Source: Actinoplanes lutulentus (lineage in GTDB: Bacteria > Actinomycetota > Actinomycetes > Mycobacteriales > Micromonosporaceae). Taken from it: DNA of 64,000 nucleotides. The translations under genes were made by a program, and so were the position numbers. The first letter of the stretch is position 1. Each line of letters begins with the position of its first letter. Below, one piece after another: positions 1 to 9,368 of the stretch. Where the stretch lies: positions 124,001-188,000 of the forward strand of contig NZ_QLMJ01000016.1 of assembly GCF_003259845.1 (NCBI RefSeq). The letters are read 5' to 3'. The notes under the pieces are model-generated. The model was not told where the DNA came from. It saw only the letters and a program-made list of their open reading frames with translations, and ran no database searches.

Positions 1-570
1 TCGCGGGCCGTGGCGATCACCCTCCTCTCGGTAGCCATCGCGTTCGTAGTCCTCGTCGGCGGCGGTGTCGTCTTCTATCTGATCGGCGAGAAGCTCTCCG
101 GCGGCACCACCGAAGAGTCCACGATCAGCATCAGCGAACCGGACACCCTCAACGGTCACTCCAAGATCGAGGCCGAGGAGCTGTCGTCGCTCACCACCGA
201 CCTGGAGAACGTGGTCTCGGGGTATCCCGGCGCGGCGAACGCGTTCGGGGCCGTCTACGGCTCCCTCGAAGACCAGAAGATGATCGCCGTTCTCGCCTCC
301 GAGGTCGATGTCGACGATCCGCAGCAGATGCTCGACACGCTGTTCCAGTCGTTCAGCGGCGAGAGCCAGCTCACCGGCGTCTCCCCCGCCAGCACCGGTT
401 CGCTCGGCGGTGTGGCGCAGTGCGGCAGCAGCGAGATCGAGAAGGAGGACGTGGCGATCTGCGGCTGGGCCGACGAGGGCAGCGTCGGCATGATCCTGTA
501 CTTCTACGAGACCGCGGTGGACGTGAAGGGCGACTTCCCCGGCATGCGCGAGGAGATCGAGACGAAATAG
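1..570 (+). CDS. Membrane-anchored protein of unknown function (5' end outside window)
   Basis: The reading frame is open to the left edge, so the true start may lie outside; the first in-window start is a GTG at 10. From there it encodes 186 residues. One hydrophobic helix (about residues 3-27) is followed by a soluble acidic domain with two cysteines (in QCGSS and ICGWA) that could pair outside the membrane. This looks like a single-pass protein with a C-terminal extracytoplasmic domain. I do not recognise the family. It ends 17 bp from the end of the convergent alcohol dehydrogenase. Confidence 0.7.
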   Translation, partial: SRAVAITLLSVAIAFVVLVGGGVVFYLIGEKLSGGTTEESTISISEPDTLNGHSKIEAEELSSLTTDLENVVSGYPGAANAFGAVYGSLEDQKMIAVLASEVDVDDPQQMLDTLFQSFSGESQLTGVSPASTGSLGGVAQCGSSEIEKEDVAICGWADEGSVGMILYFYETAVDVKGDFPGMREEIETK

Positions 571-587
571 GCCGCCGCGCGAATCGG

Positions 588-1637
588 TCAGCGCGACGGA
601 TCCACCATGGTCATGCCGGCCACCGTCGCCTGATCAAAACCGGGCAGCAACGCCGCCGCTTCCTCAAGCCCGACGGTACGTTCGATCAGCCGCTCGGGCC
701 GCAGCAGCCCCTGCTCGATGAGCGCGAGCATCCCCGGATAGTCAGCTGCCGCCATCCCGTGACTGCCCAGCACGTCGATCTCCCACCCGATCACCCGCGC
801 CATCGGCACCCTCGGATGACCGCCGATCGGCGGCAGCAGCCCCACCTGAACGTGCCGCCCCCGCCGCCGAAGACTCAGAATCGCATCGGCGCAGGTCGAT
901 TCACTGCCGACGGCGTCCATCGCGACATGGCTGCCACCCCCGGTCAGCGCGGCGACAGCCGCCGGAACATCAGCGCTCCCGGCCAGCAGCGTGTGCTCCG
1001 CGCCCAGTTCAGCGGCAACCGCGAGCGCCTCCGGGTTCCGGTCCACGGCGATCACCCGCCCACCCAGCGCCCGCGCGATCATCACCGCGCTCAGACCGAC
1101 GCCGCCGGCTCCGACGACGGTCACCCACTCGCCTCCGGCGAGCCGAGCACGACCAACCAGCCCACGGTACGCCGTAGCGAACCGGCACCCGAGGCCCGCG
1201 GCAGCCGCAAAGCCGACCGTCTCCGGGATGGCGATGAGGTTGGTGTCCGCAGCGTGCAACGCGACATACTCGGCGAACGACCCCCAGTGGGTGAACCCGG
1301 GCTGCTGCTGGTCAGGGCACACCTGAGCGTCCCCGGCCAGGCACCACGCACACCGCCCGCACCCGCAGACGAACGGCACGGTCACCCGGTCACCGGCCTT
1401 CCAGTGCCGAACCCCGGCACCGACCTCGGCGACGACCCCGGCCAGCTCATGCCCCGGCACGTGCGGGAACACGATGTCGTCGTCATGCCCGGCCCACCCG
1501 TGCCAGTCACTACGGCACAGCCCGGTGGCGACGACCCGGACGACCACCCCGCCGGCCGGCGCGACCGGCTCGGCCACCACCCGCACCTGAGGCCGGGCAC
1601 GAACATCATCAACGACTAGGGCACGCACAGAGCGCAT
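588..1637 (-). CDS. Zinc-dependent alcohol dehydrogenase (MDR superfamily)
   Basis: The 349-residue protein has the medium-chain dehydrogenase layout: GroES-like domain, then a Rossmann domain. Visible ligands are Cys41 (GLCRSD) and His63 (PGHE) for catalytic zinc, and Cys93, Cys96, Cys99 and Cys107 for structural zinc. A GAGGVGLSAV nucleotide-binding loop follows near residue 175. It should oxidise an alcohol, or reduce an aldehyde, with NAD(P); the substrate cannot be told. The ATG at 1637 gives a normal family length. It is a single gene, transcribed toward the left-edge gene. Confidence 0.9.
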   Translation of the reverse strand: MRSVRALVVDDVRARPQVRVVAEPVAPAGGVVVRVVATGLCRSDWHGWAGHDDDIVFPHVPGHELAGVVAEVGAGVRHWKAGDRVTVPFVCGCGRCAWCLAGDAQVCPDQQQPGFTHWGSFAEYVALHAADTNLIAIPETVGFAAAAGLGCRFATAYRGLVGRARLAGGEWVTVVGAGGVGLSAVMIARALGGRVIAVDRNPEALAVAAELGAEHTLLAGSADVPAAVAALTGGGSHVAMDAVGSESTCADAILSLRRRGRHVQVGLLPPIGGHPRVPMARVIGWEIDVLGSHGMAAADYPGMLALIEQGLLRPERLIERTVGLEEAAALLPGFDQATVAGMTMVDPSR

Positions 1638-1700
1638 CCTGTCAGCTCTTGCCCGGAAAAGTCATACTGATGGACGACGATATCGGCGGGAGGTCGGCCT

Positions 1701-1973
1701 TTGCGGGACCATTTTTCGGACTACTGGTTGCTGTACGCCTTCGTCCTCTTCTCCGGTCTGCTCACCGGCGCGCTCTACGTGCAGAACGACTGGGAAAAGA
1801 AACGATTCGAGAGCTCGTGCCGTGACCGGGGCGGCCACGTCGAGTCCCAATCTCGCAGCTACCTCGTCAGCGCCTTCGACGGCAACAACAGGTCATACAC
1901 CTACACCGCGACCAGCACCACGTACTGGTGCCGCAGCGCTGACGGAACGACCCTCGCGACGCGGAAGGATTGA
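1701..1973 (+). CDS. Small single-pass membrane protein, unknown
   Basis: This is a 90-residue protein with a TTG start preceded by a GGGAGG-like site at about 1690. An N-terminal hydrophobic helix (residues 8-26) is followed by a polar tail with two cysteines (ESSCRDRGG and TYWCRS) that could form a disulfide. I do not recognise a family. Its stop (1971-1973) lies 4 bp before the methyltransferase start, so the two are probably co-transcribed. Confidence 0.6.
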   Translation: MRDHFSDYWLLYAFVLFSGLLTGALYVQNDWEKKRFESSCRDRGGHVESQSRSYLVSAFDGNNRSYTYTATSTTYWCRSADGTTLATRKD

Positions 1974-1977
1974 CCAG

Positions 1978-2727
1978 GTGAAACACGACGAACGGCTGTC
2001 GTTCGGGGCGGCGGCCGTCGCCTACGCCGAGCACCGGCCCGACTACGCGCCGGCTGCTGTGCGCTGGGCTCTGGAACCCGCTCCCGGGCCGCGGGTGCTT
2101 GACCTCGGCGCGGGGACCGGGAAGCTGACCGCCACCTTGGTGGCGGCCGGCGCAGACGTCACCGCGGTCGAGCCCGACCCGGCGATGCTGGCTGAGCTGC
2201 GACGCGCGCTGCCCGGCGTCCGGGCGTTGCCGGGCGGTGCTGAGTCGATTCCGCTCGCGGACTCATCCGTCGACGCGGTGGTCGCCGGGAACGCCATGCA
2301 CTGGTTCGACATGGCCGTCGCCGGGCCGGAGATCGGCCGGGTGCTCAAGCCCGGTGGTGTTCTGGCCGGCCTGTGGAACGTGCTCGACGACCAGGTCGGC
2401 TGGGTCGCCGAGCTGGCACGCATCAGTGGCCCCGCCGCGATCGGGCCGCGCGACACGCCCGTGAGCTGGCGCGCCGAGACGGCCGGCCTGCGGTTGCCGG
2501 GCACCGCGGTGGCCGAGCAGGCCGGGTTCCCGCACGGCCAGACCCGCACCGCCGCGTCTCTCGTTGCCACTCTCGCTACGCGCGCCGGCATGCTGGTCAT
2601 GCCGGAGCAGGAACGCCGCGCCGCACTCGGCCGGATCCGCGACTTCCTCGCGAGCCGCCCGGAAACCGCGAACGGCGAATTCACCCTGCCGATGCTGACC
2701 TGCGTACTGAGACTCCAAGAAAGCTGA
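1978..2727 (+). CDS. Class I SAM-dependent methyltransferase
   Basis: The 249-residue protein starts at a GTG four bases after the preceding stop; the frame is open further upstream, but that part overlaps the previous gene. Motif I (VLDLGAGTGKLT) binds S-adenosylmethionine, an acidic loop (VEPDPAML) contacts the ribose, and the NAMHWFD stretch is typical of the methyltransferase-11-like group. The substrate is unknown. It probably forms an operon with the small membrane protein upstream. Its 3' end faces the histidine kinase gene across 14 bp. Confidence 0.85.
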   Translation: MKHDERLSFGAAAVAYAEHRPDYAPAAVRWALEPAPGPRVLDLGAGTGKLTATLVAAGADVTAVEPDPAMLAELRRALPGVRALPGGAESIPLADSSVDAVVAGNAMHWFDMAVAGPEIGRVLKPGGVLAGLWNVLDDQVGWVAELARISGPAAIGPRDTPVSWRAETAGLRLPGTAVAEQAGFPHGQTRTAASLVATLATRAGMLVMPEQERRAALGRIRDFLASRPETANGEFTLPMLTCVLRLQES

Positions 2728-2741
2728 ACTCCAAGAAAAGC

Positions 2742-5700
2742 TCAGAGCCCCGGCGAGCCCAGCGGTAGCGTCAGCGTGAACGTGCTGCCCGCCGGCTTGC
2801 CCGGCTGGTAACCCACCGAGCCGTTGTTCGCCTCGGCCAGGCCTTTCACGATGTACAGGCCCAGCCCGTGCCCCTGGATCGTCGGGTCGTTGCCGGACGC
2901 CCTGGTGAACCGGTCGAACAAATGCGGCCGCAGCAGCGACGGAATACCCGGCCCGTTGTCGTGCACCGAGATCCGGGCGCGATCGTCCAGCTGCTCCACC
3001 GTGATCGCCGTGGCACCACCGGCGTACTTCGCGGCGTTCGTACAGAAGTTCGTGATGATCTGGTGCAGGTGGCTGGGGTGCACCAGGACCGTCATGTCGT
3101 CCGGGCAGTGCAGTGCCACGCTGAGATCCAGGCTGCCGGCGATCTCGGTCAGCGCCGCCGCGAGATCAACAGGTTCCGGGGTGGCCTGGAGCTGACCCGC
3201 GTCGATCGTGCACATCGTCAGGATCTCGGCGCGCAGCTGGTTGAGGCGCCGGGTCGAGCGGGCGATCACCTCCATCGCCTTGCGGTGCGACGGCACCAGC
3301 TGGTCGAGGTCGGCGAGGAGCATGTCGGCGTACCCGCCGATGGTGTTCAGCGGCGTACCGATCTCGTGCGAGAGCATGCCCATCAGGTCGAGCTTCAGCG
3401 CGTTCGCGTCGGCGAGCTGGCCGTTGGTGTCCTGGAGCAGGGCGTTGCGTTCGGCGAGCTGGGCCGCGGCGGCGTCGCGTTCCCGCTCGGCGGCCAGGCG
3501 TGCGGTGACGTCCTGGACGACGGCGATGAAGCTGACCGGCTGGCCGTCGCTGTCGCGGACCAGGGACATGCCGACCTCGGCGTCGACGACATGGCCGTCG
3601 GCGTGCAGCAGGCGCACGTACCGGCCGGTCGGCTGGTCCTCGGTGAACATGTACGCGGCGGTGCGGTGGTTGTCGGCGCGGTCCTCAGGGTGGGTGATGT
3701 CGTCGAGGGTGCCGTTCTCCAGGTCCATGACGGTACGCCCGAGAATGTCGGCGAGGGCCGGGTTGACCTGCTGGAACCGGCCTTCCAGCGACAGCGCCGC
3801 CTGACCGACGGTGACCAGTGAGAACTGGGTACGCAGGCGTTTCGCGCCGTCGGCGAGCTGCCGTTCGGCGTATTTGCGGGCGGTGACGTCGACGTTGACT
3901 TCGAGGATCGCCATCGGCTGGCCGTCGTCGTCGTACTGCACGCCCTGGTGGGAGAGCACGATGATGCGGCTGCCGTCGCTGCGCAGGTGGTCGAGTTCGC
4001 CCTGCCACTGGCCGTGGTCGGCGAGCGCCTGGTCGACGATTTCCCGGGACATCGGGTACCGGGTGTCGAGCAACCGATGGGTGCGGCGGCCGAGGACGGC
4101 CGCCGAGTTCCAGCCGTACACCGCTTCGGCGCCACGGTTCCAGTACGTGACCTGGTGGTTGAGGTCGCGGACGATCACCGCGGTGGGCGCCAGGTCGAGC
4201 AGTTCGGCCTGTTGCCGCAGGCGGGCGTTGTCGCGGTGGCGTTCGGTAACGTCGCTGCACACGCCGTCGACGAAGAGGTTGCCGCCTTCACGGCGCGGGT
4301 GCCCGCGGGTCCACACCCACCGGGTCACGCCGTCGCGGCCGATCAGCCGGCTGACGACCTCCGCCGTCTGCCCGGTGACCAGGGATTCGCGGAACTCCAG
4401 GAACGTGTCGCGGTCCTCGGGGTGCATCATGCCGGCCATGGCCCGGCCCAGGTCACCGCCGGCCGGCGCGGGGCCGCCGAAGATGCCGGTGTTGTTGGGG
4501 CTCGCGTACACCATGCGGACGGCGCCGTCCGGGGTGATGCGTACGGTCCAGAGGAAGTCGCTGAGGTTGCCGACGATCTGGTCGAAGTGCCGCTGGGCAC
4601 GGCTGAGCTCGAGTTCCAGGTCGACCGCGCGGCGCCGGTGGACGTACTGGCCGATGTGCGCGGCGACCGACTCCAGGGCGGCCACCAGCTCGGGGTCGGC
4701 CGGGGTGTCGCGCCGGTCGAAGACGGCGAGGATCCCCACGACGTCGGTGCCGTTGCGCACCGGAACGGCCACGGCGGTGTGCAGTCCGGCGGCGTGCGCG
4801 GCCTCGGAGCGGGTGGTGTCGTTGCCGGGCAGCTCGGTGATCCAGCGCGGCGCCGCGTTACGCCAGACCGCGCCGAGAACGCCGTCCTCGCGGCCGAACG
4901 CGCGGGTGGTCCGCATCGGCGCGGTCACCGAGGCGTCCCGGGACCAGTCGGCGAGGCGGACGAGCTGCTCGGTGCCGTTGGTCTCCAGGTGCCAGTACTC
5001 GACGTACGGCCAGCGCAGGCCTTCGCCGACGCGGGCCACCACGGCCTCGGCGGCGTGTTCGGCGCTCTGCGCGGCGGCGAGGGCACCGGCTACCGCGTAC
5101 TCCAGTCTGCGCAACTGCTCGCTGCGGCGAGCCGCGCTGATGTCCCTGATGAACGCGTGCATCGCGGTGGGGTCCTGCGGGTCGCGCGCGGTCGCCGACA
5201 GCTCGATCGGGAACTGCCGGCCGCCCTCGTGAAGCGCCTGGAACTCGCCACGCAGGCCTTCCGCGCGGGTGCCGACGACCTCGGTCAGCCAGCGGGTGAA
5301 CGAAGGCCGCTGTCCGGAGACGATCAGCAGCTCGCTGACCGGCCTGCCGAGCGCCTGTGCCTCGCTCCAGCCGAACATCTGCTCGGCCTGCAGGTTCCAG
5401 CCGGTCACCCGGCCTGTCGCGTCGGTCGCGACGAACGCCTCCAGGGCGCTGTCCAGAACCCACCTGAGCTGCTGCTTCGCCTCGTGACGCTCCTGCGAGA
5501 CCGCGATCCGGGCGGCCATCTCACCGGACGCCGCGGCGGCCAGACCTTTGAGCGTGGCCAGGTCCGTCTCCGACCAGGTACGCGTCTCGGTGTCGAAAAC
5601 GCACAGCGTGCCCAGCACCGAACCGTCCGGTGAACGCACCGGCATCCCGGCATAGGCGACCGCGTGGTACTCGTGCACCGCCGGGTTGTCGCGCAGCAAC

Positions 5701-6038
5701 GGATGCTCGCGGGCGTCGTCGACGACGAGCGGCTCGCCCGATTCGACGACGTGCCGGCAGTACGAGTGCGTGATCGGCAGATGCCGCAGCTCCGGCGCCA
5801 CCGGGCCGTCGCCCCGGCTGACCGAGCACTGCGACGCGGCGTCCACCAGGTTCAGCAGCGCCACACGGACGTCGAGCAGGCGCATCGTGAGCGCGGTGAT
5901 CTCGTCGAGGACCGGCGACGGCACGCCGTCGATCAGCCCGGTACCGGCCACGGCGGCCAGCCGGACCGGGTCGGCGATCGCGTCAGGGCGGGCGGGATGC
6001 GCGACAGCGGTGGTTTCCATTACCCGCAAAGTCGGCAT
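2742..6038 (-). CDS. Multi-sensor GAF/PAS hybrid-input histidine kinase
   Basis: The 1098-residue protein has no transmembrane segment and is likely cytoplasmic. Domain order is GAF (about 30-170), PAS (185-305), GAF (310-470), three further PAS domains (485-860), then a HisKA dimerisation domain with the phospho-acceptor in LSHEIGTPLN and an HATPase domain (NFCTNAAKYA, DNGPGIP, GHGLGLYIV). No receiver domain or partner regulator is adjacent, so it is an orphan kinase. Its ATG directly abuts the TAA of the upstream phosphotransferase gene; a second ATG six codons in (6020) is an alternative start. Confidence 0.9.
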   Translation of the reverse strand: MPTLRVMETTAVAHPARPDAIADPVRLAAVAGTGLIDGVPSPVLDEITALTMRLLDVRVALLNLVDAASQCSVSRGDGPVAPELRHLPITHSYCRHVVESGEPLVVDDAREHPLLRDNPAVHEYHAVAYAGMPVRSPDGSVLGTLCVFDTETRTWSETDLATLKGLAAAASGEMAARIAVSQERHEAKQQLRWVLDSALEAFVATDATGRVTGWNLQAEQMFGWSEAQALGRPVSELLIVSGQRPSFTRWLTEVVGTRAEGLRGEFQALHEGGRQFPIELSATARDPQDPTAMHAFIRDISAARRSEQLRRLEYAVAGALAAAQSAEHAAEAVVARVGEGLRWPYVEYWHLETNGTEQLVRLADWSRDASVTAPMRTTRAFGREDGVLGAVWRNAAPRWITELPGNDTTRSEAAHAAGLHTAVAVPVRNGTDVVGILAVFDRRDTPADPELVAALESVAAHIGQYVHRRRAVDLELELSRAQRHFDQIVGNLSDFLWTVRITPDGAVRMVYASPNNTGIFGGPAPAGGDLGRAMAGMMHPEDRDTFLEFRESLVTGQTAEVVSRLIGRDGVTRWVWTRGHPRREGGNLFVDGVCSDVTERHRDNARLRQQAELLDLAPTAVIVRDLNHQVTYWNRGAEAVYGWNSAAVLGRRTHRLLDTRYPMSREIVDQALADHGQWQGELDHLRSDGSRIIVLSHQGVQYDDDGQPMAILEVNVDVTARKYAERQLADGAKRLRTQFSLVTVGQAALSLEGRFQQVNPALADILGRTVMDLENGTLDDITHPEDRADNHRTAAYMFTEDQPTGRYVRLLHADGHVVDAEVGMSLVRDSDGQPVSFIAVVQDVTARLAAERERDAAAAQLAERNALLQDTNGQLADANALKLDLMGMLSHEIGTPLNTIGGYADMLLADLDQLVPSHRKAMEVIARSTRRLNQLRAEILTMCTIDAGQLQATPEPVDLAAALTEIAGSLDLSVALHCPDDMTVLVHPSHLHQIITNFCTNAAKYAGGATAITVEQLDDRARISVHDNGPGIPSLLRPHLFDRFTRASGNDPTIQGHGLGLYIVKGLAEANNGSVGYQPGKPAGSTFTLTLPLGSPGL

Positions 6039-7151
6039 TTATCCGAGCGACTTGAGCGTGCGGTACTGCTCCAGCAGGAATCGCGCCATCGCGACCCGCT
6101 CGTCGAAGGCGTGCCGGGAGCCGTCGTCGCCCACCACGTCGTAGAGGAACCCGTCGAACCCGCTGCGCAGCAGGACCGAGGTGGCGAACCCCTCCCGCAC
6201 CACCTGATCAAGACCGGTCACTCCCGCAACACCAAGACCATCCAGGTACGCCGGGACGATCGCCGCGCTGATCGCCGGCATGCTCGACGCCGGGGTCTCG
6301 CCGGCGTGCACCAGCCCGACAAGCAGCTGACCGAGGTCGAAGCCGAGCGCGTGCGGTGTGCGGAACGACAGGTCGATCACCACGAAGTCGGCGCCGCCGC
6401 CGGACGGGACGAGCAGGTTCTGCGGACTGGCGTCGCCGTGCGGCAGCGCCTGCGGGAAACCGTCCAGCCGGTCCAGCAGTTCCGGGATCCGTGCCCCGAG
6501 TTCGAGCAGGTCAGCGCGGAGATCACCGTGCTCGCGCAGCCACGGGTGATCCCACAGCTCGTCGCTGCGCAGCGGCCCGAGACCGCGGAAGGTGACCGCG
6601 CGCTCCGCGTACATCCGCAGGGCGAAACCGGCCGGGAAATCGCTCACCGCCAGGACTTCCGGCGCCATCGAGCGCGCGTTCCACGAGCCCAGACGGTACG
6701 CGGCCAGAGCGTATCGATCGATGTCCCAGCCGACCGGGCTCTGGGCCACGTCCTCCTGCCAGAGCGCGATCCGGTCGTCGCCGAGCTCGACAAGTCTGTG
6801 CAGAATCGGACTGCGCAGCCCGTCCGGCAGTGACGCCTGAATACGCGGGTCCCACAGTTCGGTCTCGGTACGCCAGGGCAGCTCGTCAGCGAACGTCGCG
6901 GCGATGTGCGGCGGCATGTGTGCCAGACCCGGCCAGTGCCGGACGTGGTGCAGCTGTTTCACGAACATCGACCAGCCGTCGCCGCTCACCCGCCAGAGTC
7001 CGCCCGTGGTGGGTGAGCCATACGCGTACGGAAAGGGATTGATCGTGATTGTGGAGGGGTCGATCGGTGTGCCGGCGATGTCGCTCAGGGCGGCGGTGAC
7101 CTGGTCGGGCGGGACGCCGAGCAGGCCGGACAGGGTCGCGGTGGTCTCCAC
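6039..7151 (-). CDS. APH-fold phosphotransferase (aminoglycoside phosphotransferase-like)
   Basis: I place the start at the GTG at 7151, giving 370 residues and starting 11 bp after the upstream acyl-CoA dehydrogenase; the open frame further upstream reads as low-complexity shadow sequence. The kinase catalytic loop appears as PHGDASPQNLL and the metal-binding Asp as VVIDLSF. The family phosphorylates small molecules; here the context is lipid/acyl-CoA metabolism rather than resistance. It is the last gene of a minus-strand run with two acyl-CoA dehydrogenases and a second APH-fold protein. The true substrate is unknown. Confidence 0.75.
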   Translation of the reverse strand: METTATLSGLLGVPPDQVTAALSDIAGTPIDPSTITINPFPYAYGSPTTGGLWRVSGDGWSMFVKQLHHVRHWPGLAHMPPHIAATFADELPWRTETELWDPRIQASLPDGLRSPILHRLVELGDDRIALWQEDVAQSPVGWDIDRYALAAYRLGSWNARSMAPEVLAVSDFPAGFALRMYAERAVTFRGLGPLRSDELWDHPWLREHGDLRADLLELGARIPELLDRLDGFPQALPHGDASPQNLLVPSGGGADFVVIDLSFRTPHALGFDLGQLLVGLVHAGETPASSMPAISAAIVPAYLDGLGVAGVTGLDQVVREGFATSVLLRSGFDGFLYDVVGDDGSRHAFDERVAMARFLLEQYRTLKSLG

Positions 7152-7161
7152 CGGACTGACG

Positions 7162-8358
7162 TTATCGTCTCGGGCGCTGGAACTCCTGTCGCGCGATCGT
7201 GCGACGGTGAACCGCGTCGGGACCGTCGACGATGCGCAGGACGCGGGCCCAGGCGTAGAAGTAGGCGAGCGGGGTGTCGTCGCTGACGCCGGCGCCGCCG
7301 AAGACCTCGATGGCGCGGTCGATGACCCGGGTGGCGACGGCCGGGGCGGCCACCTTGATCGCGGCGATCTCGGTACGCGCACCCTTGGCCCCGTGGTGAT
7401 CGATCAGCCAGGCGGTCTTCTCGACGAGCAGCCGCACCTGGTCGATCTCAATCCGGGAGTCGGCGATGAGCTGCTGCACAACACCCTGATCAGCGAGGAC
7501 GGTCCCGAACGCGGTGCGGCTCCGCGCCCGGTCGACCAGCAGCGACAACGCCCGCTCGGACATCCCGATGGCCCGCATCGCGTGGTGGATCCGCCCGGGT
7601 CCGAGGCGGGCCTGCGCCAGGGCGAAACCGGCGCCCTCCTCGCCGAGCAGGTTGGCGGCCGGTACGCGTACCGCAGTGAATGTGATCTCGCAGTGCCCAT
7701 GTTGATCCTGGTAGCCAAAGATCGGCAGCGAGCGGACGACCTCCACGCCCGGGGTGTCCCGAGGCACGATGATCATGGATTGCTGCTGGTGGGGCGGCGC
7801 TTCCGGATTGGTCTTGCCCATCACGATGAAGACCTGGCAACGTTCGTCGGCGACGCCGGTGATCCACCATTTGACGCCGTCGATCACGTAGTCGTCGCCG
7901 TCGCGGACGATCGACGTCTCGATGTTGGTGGCGTCGGAGGACGCCACCTGCGGTTCGGTCATCGCGTAGGCGGAGCGCAGATCTCCGGCAAGCAGTGGTT
8001 CGAGCCAGCGTTTCCGCTGCTCCGGTGTGCCGAACAGGTGCAGAAGCTCCATGTTGCCGGTGTCCGGCGCCTGGCAGTTGATCGCTTCCGGCGCGATCAC
8101 CGGGGACCAGCCGGTGACCTCGGCGACCGGGGCGTATTCGAGGTTGCTGAGGCCGGAGACGGTGGGCAGGAAGAGGTTCCACAGGCCGCGGTGCCGGGCG
8201 TCGCGTTTCAGGTCGGCGAGGACCGGCGGGGTGGCGTGCGGGCCGAGTTCGGCGAGTTGCGCCTTCCAGACGGGTTCGGCGGGGAAGACCCGGTCGTGCA
8301 TGAACTGCCACATCGCGTCGACCATGTCGGCGGAGAGACGGCTCGGAGCGAAGTCCAT
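7162..8358 (-). CDS. Acyl-CoA dehydrogenase
   Basis: The 398-residue flavoprotein starts at the ATG at 8358, behind a clear GGAGGA site that lies inside the end of the upstream gene. The family blocks are present: YAMTEPQVASSDATNIETS (substrate/FAD region), WWITG, and the C-terminal GGAGVSDDTPLAYFYAWARVLRIVDGP-type segment. The composition resembles ACAD10/ACAD11-like enzymes, which are commonly paired with an APH-fold kinase, as here. It should use FAD to introduce a 2,3-double bond in an acyl-CoA. It is separated by 2 bp from the upstream phosphotransferase. Confidence 0.9.
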   Translation of the reverse strand: MDFAPSRLSADMVDAMWQFMHDRVFPAEPVWKAQLAELGPHATPPVLADLKRDARHRGLWNLFLPTVSGLSNLEYAPVAEVTGWSPVIAPEAINCQAPDTGNMELLHLFGTPEQRKRWLEPLLAGDLRSAYAMTEPQVASSDATNIETSIVRDGDDYVIDGVKWWITGVADERCQVFIVMGKTNPEAPPHQQQSMIIVPRDTPGVEVVRSLPIFGYQDQHGHCEITFTAVRVPAANLLGEEGAGFALAQARLGPGRIHHAMRAIGMSERALSLLVDRARSRTAFGTVLADQGVVQQLIADSRIEIDQVRLLVEKTAWLIDHHGAKGARTEIAAIKVAAPAVATRVIDRAIEVFGGAGVSDDTPLAYFYAWARVLRIVDGPDAVHRRTIARQEFQRPRR

Positions 8359-8360
8359 GA

Positions 8361-9368
8361 TCAATCCTCCAGGATGTCGAGCCCGGCCGCGGCGATGCGC
8401 GCGACCTCGCCGCTCAGGTCGCCGAAGTCCTGGCCGGCCATCGCGCCGTCGCGGACCCGGGCGATGGTGTCCTGGGTGATGACCGCGAACTTGAGGTGCG
8501 CGAACGCCAGATAGACCGTCAGGTCGGACAGGTCGGCGCCGGTGGTCGCGGCGTACCGTTCGGCGATCTCGGTCCGGCGGGGGAAACCGGGCGTCGCGGT
8601 GATCGCCGGGGCGAGTTTCCAGGGCTGCTCCCCCGGTTCGCGCCAGTAGAAGAGCAGCAACGCCAGGTCCGCCAGGGGGTCGCCGAGGGTGGACATCTCC
8701 CAGTCGAGTACCGCGTTGATCACGGCGGGCCGGCGGGCGTCGAGCACGCAGTTGTCCAGCCGGAAGTCGCCGTGCACGAGGGCCCGGGTGGTGTGCCGCG
8801 GGACCGTCAGCTTGCTGATCAGCCAGTCGACGGCGGTGACGTCCTCCTTCTTGACGGCCTGCCACTGGGCGCTCCAGCGCCGGATCTGCCGGGCGAGAAA
8901 CCCCTCGGCCCGGCCGAAGTCGCCCAGGCCGGCCGCCGCGATGTCAACGGTGTGGATTGCGGCGAGGGTGTCGACGAGGTTCCCGGACAGCTCTCGGAAA
9001 TCTACGGAAAATCCGGGTGGGAACGCGTCCCGCACGACGATGCCCGCTACCGCGGACATCACGTAGCTGGGCACGCCGAGCAGGTCACCCTCGGGATCGG
9101 CGAGAAGAACATCAGGCACGGGTACGCCCGAACCGGCGAGAGCCTGCTGCACCCGGCACTCCCGGCCCATGTCGTGGGCGCTGGGCCGCAGCTCACCACT
9201 CGGCGGGCGGCGCAGGATCACCTCGCCGGCCGCGGACCGGAGCCGGAACGTCAGGTTGGACTTGCCCCCGGCGATCAGCTCGGCCCGGAAGTCCCGCCAG
9301 GCGTTGTCGTGCAGCGCGGCGGCGAGCGCCGGGCCGAGCTTCTCCGGGCGCACCAGCGCGGCGGTCAC
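8361..9368 (-). CDS. APH-fold phosphotransferase of the ACAD10/11-associated type
   Basis: This 335-residue protein has the kinase loop LVHGDFRLDN and the metal site AVLDWEMSTLGDPLADLALLLFYW, characteristic of the phosphotransferase family that accompanies or is fused to acyl-CoA dehydrogenases in ACAD10/11. In the characterised mammalian ACAD10/11 systems the kinase phosphorylates a 4-hydroxyacyl-CoA before elimination; the same role here is an inference. Its GTG start overlaps the stop of the upstream dehydrogenase (GTGA), and the next gene follows after 2 bp, so the three are translationally coupled. Confidence 0.85.
   Translation of the reverse strand: MTAALVRPEKLGPALAAALHDNAWRDFRAELIAGGKSNLTFRLRSAAGEVILRRPPSGELRPSAHDMGRECRVQQALAGSGVPVPDVLLADPEGDLLGVPSYVMSAVAGIVVRDAFPPGFSVDFRELSGNLVDTLAAIHTVDIAAAGLGDFGRAEGFLARQIRRWSAQWQAVKKEDVTAVDWLISKLTVPRHTTRALVHGDFRLDNCVLDARRPAVINAVLDWEMSTLGDPLADLALLLFYWREPGEQPWKLAPAITATPGFPRRTEIAERYAATTGADLSDLTVYLAFAHLKFAVITQDTIARVRDGAMAGQDFGDLSGEVARIAAAGLDILED

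Noticed and set aside
3948..5633. Long plus-strand ORF within the histidine kinase
   Set aside because: Antisense frame of a gene with clear GAF, PAS, HisKA and HATPase motifs; composition is typical of GC-rich shadow frames.
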